Below are positions 50,896 to 55,105 of a DNA stretch of 55,105 nucleotides, piece after piece (the first letter of the stretch is position 1; every line of letters starts with the position of its first letter). The position numbers and the translations under genes were made by a program. The notes beneath the pieces were generated by a model. It ran no database searches and was not told the DNA's origin. It worked only from the letters and a program-made list of their open reading frames with translations. Origin of the DNA: CAZNXE01 sp964576465 (lineage in GTDB: Bacteria > Planctomycetota > Planctomycetia > Pirellulales > JAEUIK01); contig CAZNXE010000003.1 in the NCBI GenBank assembly GCA_964576465.1, forward strand, positions 1-55,105, in the 5' to 3' direction.

Positions 50896-50915
50896 GATTC
50901 GATTTGGAATTCATC

Positions 50916-50949
<34 letters not shown>

Positions 50950-50997
50950 GAGCAGCAAGATTTGCCTCCGGATTCCGCCGATTGCTACAATCCGGAC

Positions 50998-51609
50998 ATG
51001 CCACTTCCAAAACCTCATCGCAAACGAGTCCGGCACTTCGACGACTACGGCGAACTCCACGAGCTAACTTTTTCCTGTTACCCGCGGCAGCCGATTCTTG
51101 ACGACGATTGGCGACGAGAGCAACTCAGCATCGCTATCGATCGTGCGCTGGACAACCACGATTGGCGGCTCGCGGCATTTGTTTACATGCCGGAGCACGT
51201 TCACCTACTCGTCTATCCTGTCGAGCAGGGACTCAAGGTGGACAAACTTCTGTTCGCGATCAAAAGGCCCTTTAGCTTCCGTGTGAAACGGCGAATCGCT
51301 TCCACCGATGGCCCTTTGCTCAACCGTTTGACGGTTCGGCAGCGGCCCGGGAAAACGACGTTTCATTTTTGGCAAGAAGGGCCCGGATACGACCGGAATA
51401 TACGCACCGAGAAGGTGCTAGAATCATCGATCGATTATATTCACCTGAACCCAGTCCGCCGTGGCTTGGTCGAGCGTGCGACTGACTACCGCTGGTCAAG
51501 CGCTCGTTGGCACGCCTCCGACGGCCAGAATGTCGACCCGTTGCACCCCAAGCTGTCATCCGTGCCACCTGAGTTTTTCGTTGATGGGGCCGATGTGACG
51601 AGTTACTGA
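50998..51609 (+). CDS. REP-associated tyrosine transposase (RAYT, Y1_Tnp family)
   Basis: 203 residues, IS200/IS605-like single-strand transposase of the RAYT class. The HUH motif is in FVYMPEHVHLLVYPV. The catalytic Tyr is in SIDYIHLNPVRRGLVERATDYRWSSARWH, the RAYT hallmark. A TACAAT at 50986-50991 is only 7 nt before the ATG, so the mRNA may be leaderless. It is flanked on both sides by inverted REP hairpins and is single-copy in this window, as usual for domesticated RAYTs that spread REPs rather than themselves. Confidence 0.92.
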   Translation: MPLPKPHRKRVRHFDDYGELHELTFSCYPRQPILDDDWRREQLSIAIDRALDNHDWRLAAFVYMPEHVHLLVYPVEQGLKVDKLLFAIKRPFSFRVKRRIASTDGPLLNRLTVRQRPGKTTFHFWQEGPGYDRNIRTEKVLESSIDYIHLNPVRRGLVERATDYRWSSARWHASDGQNVDPLHPKLSSVPPEFFVDGADVTSY

Positions 51610-51669
51610 GAAGTTGGAAATTGAATTAGCAAACAGACTGTTGTCCCAATGCAATATCTTTTCCGGATT

Positions 51670-51700
<31 letters not shown>

Positions 51701-51967
51701 AGCGGGGAGAAGTGTGGGTCTTCATTCGTCGATTGATCGGACCATCGTCGAGTGCTGCATTGGATTTGCAAAGCAGTTTCGATGATTCAATGTGCGACAA
51801 TCCAATGGCCGAAGTCATTTCGCACGGAATAGAACGTCGAGAATCGATCTAGAGTTGATCGGGTGGCACAGAATGCAGATCACGAATCTCCGCTTCGCAC
51901 GTAGGTCGCGAACACCGTCGTACTCTTCGGGACGACGCTTAGAGGGTGTTTTTTAAGGTTCATCCGG

Positions 51968-52549
51968 ATGAACCGTATCTGTCTTAATCCATTGGACCAC
52001 GGCATGGCCGAACTTGGCTTCCAGATGGTGCGTTACGCGGATGACTTTGTCATCTTGTGCCGCACACGCAAGGAAGCGGAAGAAGCGTTGGCCGCGGTAC
52101 GAAAATGGGTTCAGTCCAACGGGCTGACACTGCACCCAGAGAAGACGCACATTGTGGATTCGCGAGAAAAGAGCTTTTCGTTTCTGGGCTACTCGTTCCG
52201 CGGCGGGCTTCGCTTTCCGCGAGCGAAGAGTCATCGGAAGTTCAAGAACCGCATCCGCGAACTGACTCCACGCAAGTCGGGCGACTCATTGGAGATGATA
52301 CTCCAACGCGTGAATCGCTCGACGCAAGGTTGGTTTAACTATTTCCGTCATTGTCACCGGAGCATTTTCCGAAGTTACGACGGGATGATCCGTCGTCGGC
52401 TACGTCGCATGCTCCTCAAACGACATCGGCTGAACCGCGAACACCTTTCCCGAACCCGACGTTGGCCCAACGCCTACTTTACGAAGCATGGGCTCACGAG
52501 CCTGAATGAGACCCATCTCCGTTTCGTCCAATCCACAGGAACCTACTGA
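51968..52549 (+). pseudogene. ltrA: Group II intron reverse transcriptase/maturase, C-terminal fragment
   Basis: 193 residues of a normally 400+-residue enzyme. The reading begins just before the catalytic motif: LNPLDHGMAELGFQMVRYADDFVILC holds the YADD of RT motif 5. HPEKTHIVDSREKSFSFLGYSF (motifs 6-7) and a complete X/maturase domain NRSTQGWFNYFRHCHRS follow, with a C-terminal DNA-binding basic region. Fingers and motifs 0-4 are missing; upstream of 51968 the frame shows no RT sequence, so the gene is truly 5'-truncated. It cannot polymerise, but the maturase part might still fold. Confidence 0.9.
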
Positions 52550-52554
52550 CTGGA

Positions 52555-52629
52555 GAGCCGTATGCGGGAAAACCGCACGTACGGTTCGGAGGGAGGAGGA
52601 ACCGGGAAACCGGTTCTTCCTACCCCTAT
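52555..52629 (+). ncRNA. Group II intron domains V and VI (3' end)
   Basis: Domain V at 52555-52587: GAGCCGTATGCGG-GAAA-CCGCACGTACGGTTC, including the AGC catalytic triad at its base and a GAAA tetraloop. Domain VI follows with GGAGGAACCGG-GAAA-CCGGTTCTTCC and a candidate branch A (52622) about 7 nt before a 3' end near CCCCTAT (52629). No domain I-III or GUGYG 5' end is present, so the RNA cannot self-splice alone. Confidence 0.88.
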
Positions 52630-52652
52630 CAGAAGTTCTGGGATGGGCTTTT

Positions 52653-54902
52653 CTAAACAACATCTAACTTCTGGTTCTCAGGAGACTTTTCCATCACGCG
52701 ACCGATCACCACGGGGCTCCAAGATGTCTGTTGTTCGATGCGACCGATGAGGTTGTCGACGTGTTGTTCTGGAACACCCAGCAGCAATCCGCCAGAGGTC
52801 TGCGGATCGAATAGCGCGGCGTAGTTCGTTTGGTTACGAATCGCGGTCCCGGCTTGCATTTCCGCTTCCACCGTGCGATTCGCCGGGGCAAGCGTGCTGG
52901 CGATGCCTTGGCCGAGCAGTTCTAGAGTGCCAGGGAGAAGGGGAATCTGGGCAAGCGAGATCTCAGCGGCAACACCACTGGCGTTGAGCATCTCGAGCAG
53001 GTGGCCGGCAAGACCAAAGCCGGTCACATCGGTGATGGCTCCAATGCCGTGGTCTTGCAGAACGTCCTCGGGCAATTGGTTGCTGATGAGCATCGATTCG
53101 ACGAGCGACTCGTACCAGGCGGCCCGACATTGCGCCTGCATCTGGGCAGCCAACAGCACGCCGGTCCCCAGAGGCTTGGTAAGCACCAACACATCGCCAG
53201 GGCGAAGGCCCGACTTCAGTGACGCGCCACCCACCGGAGCATCGCCCACCACGGTATAGCCCAACATCGTCCGCGGACCTTCGATGGTGTGCCCACCGGC
53301 CAGGGTCGCATTCATGTTGCGGAACTCCTGCAAGCTGCCGGCCAGCATTTCAAAGAGCAACTGTTCCTGCTGCCGTGGCGGCCCCAAGGGCAGGGTGGCC
53401 ATGGCAAGTGCGGCCACGGGGCGGCCACCCAGTGCAAAAATATCACTCGCGGCATTCAGCGCCGCGATGCGTCCCACCAAGTAAGGGTCGTCGACGAAGG
53501 AAGCGAAGAAGTCGGTCGTCAACAGCACAGGGCGACCGTCCGGCTGACGCAACACGGCCGCATCGTCTGGCTGGTCGAGCCCAACAAGAACACGATCGGA
53601 AGCCGGCACGTCCAACCGCTCGAGCACGCGTCGCAACACGTCGCCACCAACTTTCCCCCCGCATCCGGCGCACCGCATGGCGTTGTTCTTCGCTTCAGCG
53701 GCATCAGTGGGCCCATGTTCAATCGACATCGGTTGGTAGTCTTGGAATTTCGCCATGAACCGCGTGTCGATACGATTCTTGAGTTTCCAACACCAGTGTC
53801 CCGTGGCGCTGAAACCCTTGTAGTCTAAAATCGAACGGCCATCGCCGGTGGAAAGCAGCTTAAGGAACGAGTGCTGTGGTCGGTATGCTTCGAGCGGTTG
53901 CCCCTTCAGACGCCGTTGTAGATTCTTCCATAAAATGGGGCCCTGCCGGACCGCGTACACACCAGCTTTGGGGGTGCGATCTCGCTCGATCGTACCGCTG
54001 TCGCCTACGACAAAGATCGGGGCGCCGGCCACGGTTTGCAGTGTCGGTTCGGTAAGGAGGAAGCCCGAGGTGTCTGTTGGCAGCCCTAACTTTCGCAACA
54101 GCGGCGGCGCTTCGGCTCCGGTGGCCCACAACACAATGTCTGCCGACATACGGCGTCCGTCGCTGAGTTCTAGTTCGCCATCTCCCACGGCACGGACATC
54201 ATGTCCCAAGATGATCTCAACCTCGCGACCTCGCAGTTCGTGTTCGACCCGTTTGACGGCCCCATCATTCAGCCCATGGGCGATGCTGTCGTGGCGGTCG
54301 ATCAGCATCAATTGAGGCGTGGCGCCGAGCAGCTTCACAACGTGTGGAGTTAAGGCCAGCGTGATTTCCACGCCCGCCACACCAGCTCCAACAACGGCGA
54401 TCCGCGGAGGCCTTTCACCGACCTGCCGCACCGCATCGAGCAGTCGCCGATCGAGACGCTGCAAGAACGTCTGCATCGGTTTGATCGCAACCACGGCATT
54501 GTTGCCTAACCCATTCGCATCGGTCTGCACATCGTCTAGACCGCTGGGGATCGAACCAATGCCGATCGAAAGGACGTCGAACGGCACCGGTGGCCGGTCT
54601 TCGAGCAGCACCTCACGCCGCTCGATGTCGAGACCGCGAATACCCGCCCGGAGAAAGCGTACTCCGGCCGAAGCACAGAGACGGACCAGATCGATCTCCA
54701 TTTGCTCCCGGTCGTACAACCCCGCCAAGGTGCCGGGCAACATTCCGGAGTAGGTCGCCACCGAGAAGTTCGAGATACAGGTCAGCCGGACGTTTCGCGG
54801 GGGGCTCATCCGCCACATGCGAATAATGTGGCCATGCGTATGCCCGGCACCGAGGAGCACAATGTCTTGGTCGGGCAGCGTCGCGTTCATCAAGTTCAGC
54901 AT
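52653..54902 (-). CDS. selD: NADH-dehydrogenase-like oxidoreductase fused to selenide, water dikinase
   Basis: 749 residues. The N-terminal ~370 residues form a two-dinucleotide-binding FAD oxidoreductase: IVLLGAGHTHGHIIR (FAD), IAVVGAGVAGVEITLAL (NAD(P)H) and APIFVVGDSGTIERDRTPKAGVYAVRQG. The C-terminal ~350 residues are SelD: MRCAGCGGKVGGDVL contains the Cys and Lys equivalent to E. coli Cys17 and Lys20; ADVTGFGLAGHLLEML-type and LFDPQTSGGLLLGV motifs follow. SelD makes selenophosphate from selenide and ATP. The fused flavoprotein may deliver reduced selenium. It uses Cys, not selenocysteine. Start 54902 or 54890. Its stop lies 24 nt beyond the convergent intron end. Confidence 0.92.
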   Translation of the reverse strand: MLNLMNATLPDQDIVLLGAGHTHGHIIRMWRMSPPRNVRLTCISNFSVATYSGMLPGTLAGLYDREQMEIDLVRLCASAGVRFLRAGIRGLDIERREVLLEDRPPVPFDVLSIGIGSIPSGLDDVQTDANGLGNNAVVAIKPMQTFLQRLDRRLLDAVRQVGERPPRIAVVGAGVAGVEITLALTPHVVKLLGATPQLMLIDRHDSIAHGLNDGAVKRVEHELRGREVEIILGHDVRAVGDGELELSDGRRMSADIVLWATGAEAPPLLRKLGLPTDTSGFLLTEPTLQTVAGAPIFVVGDSGTIERDRTPKAGVYAVRQGPILWKNLQRRLKGQPLEAYRPQHSFLKLLSTGDGRSILDYKGFSATGHWCWKLKNRIDTRFMAKFQDYQPMSIEHGPTDAAEAKNNAMRCAGCGGKVGGDVLRRVLERLDVPASDRVLVGLDQPDDAAVLRQPDGRPVLLTTDFFASFVDDPYLVGRIAALNAASDIFALGGRPVAALAMATLPLGPPRQQEQLLFEMLAGSLQEFRNMNATLAGGHTIEGPRTMLGYTVVGDAPVGGASLKSGLRPGDVLVLTKPLGTGVLLAAQMQAQCRAAWYESLVESMLISNQLPEDVLQDHGIGAITDVTGFGLAGHLLEMLNASGVAAEISLAQIPLLPGTLELLGQGIASTLAPANRTVEAEMQAGTAIRNQTNYAALFDPQTSGGLLLGVPEQHVDNLIGRIEQQTSWSPVVIGRVMEKSPENQKLDVV

Positions 54903-55059
54903 CGTAAGTGTGCGTGCGGGAAACGTACATTCTACGTTCGACCCTGCCTCGACGACACCGGGGTGCGAATCGCGAGCGTGACAACGCACATTCAAAGAGA
55001 AATGTGTCGCATTGCCGGTGACCCATGGCGGTTATCAGTCCGTTGAAAAAGACGGGTGG

Positions 55060-55081
55060 CCCAGCCGCGTAGTCGGCTGGG
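55060..55081. repeat. REP-like hairpin at the window edge
   Basis: Perfect 8-bp stem CCCAGCCG-CGTAGT-CGGCTGGG upstream of the selD fusion. It is of the same general kind as the other short palindromes here but has no second copy in the window. Confidence 0.55.
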
Positions 55082-55105
55082 TCGCGTAGCGACAAGATGC
55101 CTTGC

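Overview
The window looks like a chromosomal stretch of a planctomycete, most likely Pirellulales. The markers are two solitary DUF1501 genes with Tat-type leaders, a secreted formylglycine sulfatase, a PEP-CTERM protein, a membrane Ser/Thr kinase, a PP2C phosphatase, a NagB-LmbE fusion, and many short palindromic repeats between genes. This placement is an inference from gene content; no 16S or other marker locus is present. Most of the DNA is GC-rich core genome. The stretch around 32.0-35.2 kb is more AT-rich and accessory in character.

Layout. 1-2.6 kb: a remnant division and cell-wall cluster murB(partial)-ddl-ftsQ (+), with no ftsA or ftsZ after it. 2.6-9.1 kb: DUF1501 protein (-), isochorismatase-fold hydrolase (-), 6-TM Ser/Thr kinase (+), and a CopA-type copper ATPase (-) broken by a 17-N assembly gap. 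9.4-16.7 kb: CinA-like protein (+), then a minus-strand run of GSA-type aminotransferase, glycosyltransferase, dapA, pdxJ and a zinc-ribbon membrane protein, then a small helical protein (+). 16.8-24.0 kb: ImmA/IrrE-like protein (-) behind a promoter overlapped by a perfect palindrome, then rimO, pgsA, CPBP protease, Gfo/Idh/MocA oxidoreductase, LpxL-like acyltransferase and a Rieske ferredoxin (all +). 24.2-32.0 kb: double-GNAT acetyltransferase, a glycosyltransferase/lipoprotein-peptidase pair (-), PP2C phosphatase, and an NtrB/NtrC-like histidine kinase and sigma-54 activator pair.

32.0-36.6 kb is the most unusual part. Three copies of a palindromic repeat alternate with small genes of unknown function. 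One of these encodes a 59-residue membrane protein. A miniature inverted-repeat element, a Cys-rich unknown protein and a HigBA/RelE-type toxin-antitoxin operon with a promoter-embedded operator follow. Two orphan copies of the sulfatase C-terminal coding sequence punctuate the segment downstream of the intact sulfatase, as if cargo had repeatedly been inserted at that gene's 3' end.

36.6-46.5 kb: nagB-lmbE fusion (-) divergent from a second LmbE/PIG-L deacetylase (+), a repeat-rich gap, proB (-), a PurF-like amidotransferase (+), an unknown membrane-anchored protein (-), and a two-gene osmolyte/ergothioneine-type ABC importer whose binding protein is fused ahead of the permease. 46.5-55.1 kb: PEP-CTERM beta-propeller protein (-), dinB (-), a second DUF1501 protein (+), a RAYT transposase flanked by inverted REP hairpins, a 5'-truncated group II intron that keeps its reverse-transcriptase C-terminus and domains V/VI, and a fused oxidoreductase-SelD (-).

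Recurring non-coding structure is a major feature. A ~125-bp palindromic element occurs three times (24.0, 36.6 and 44.0 kb), a miniature inverted-repeat element twice (33.2 and 47.8 kb), plus REP hairpins. All calls rest on reading motifs and sequence by eye; no database search was run.
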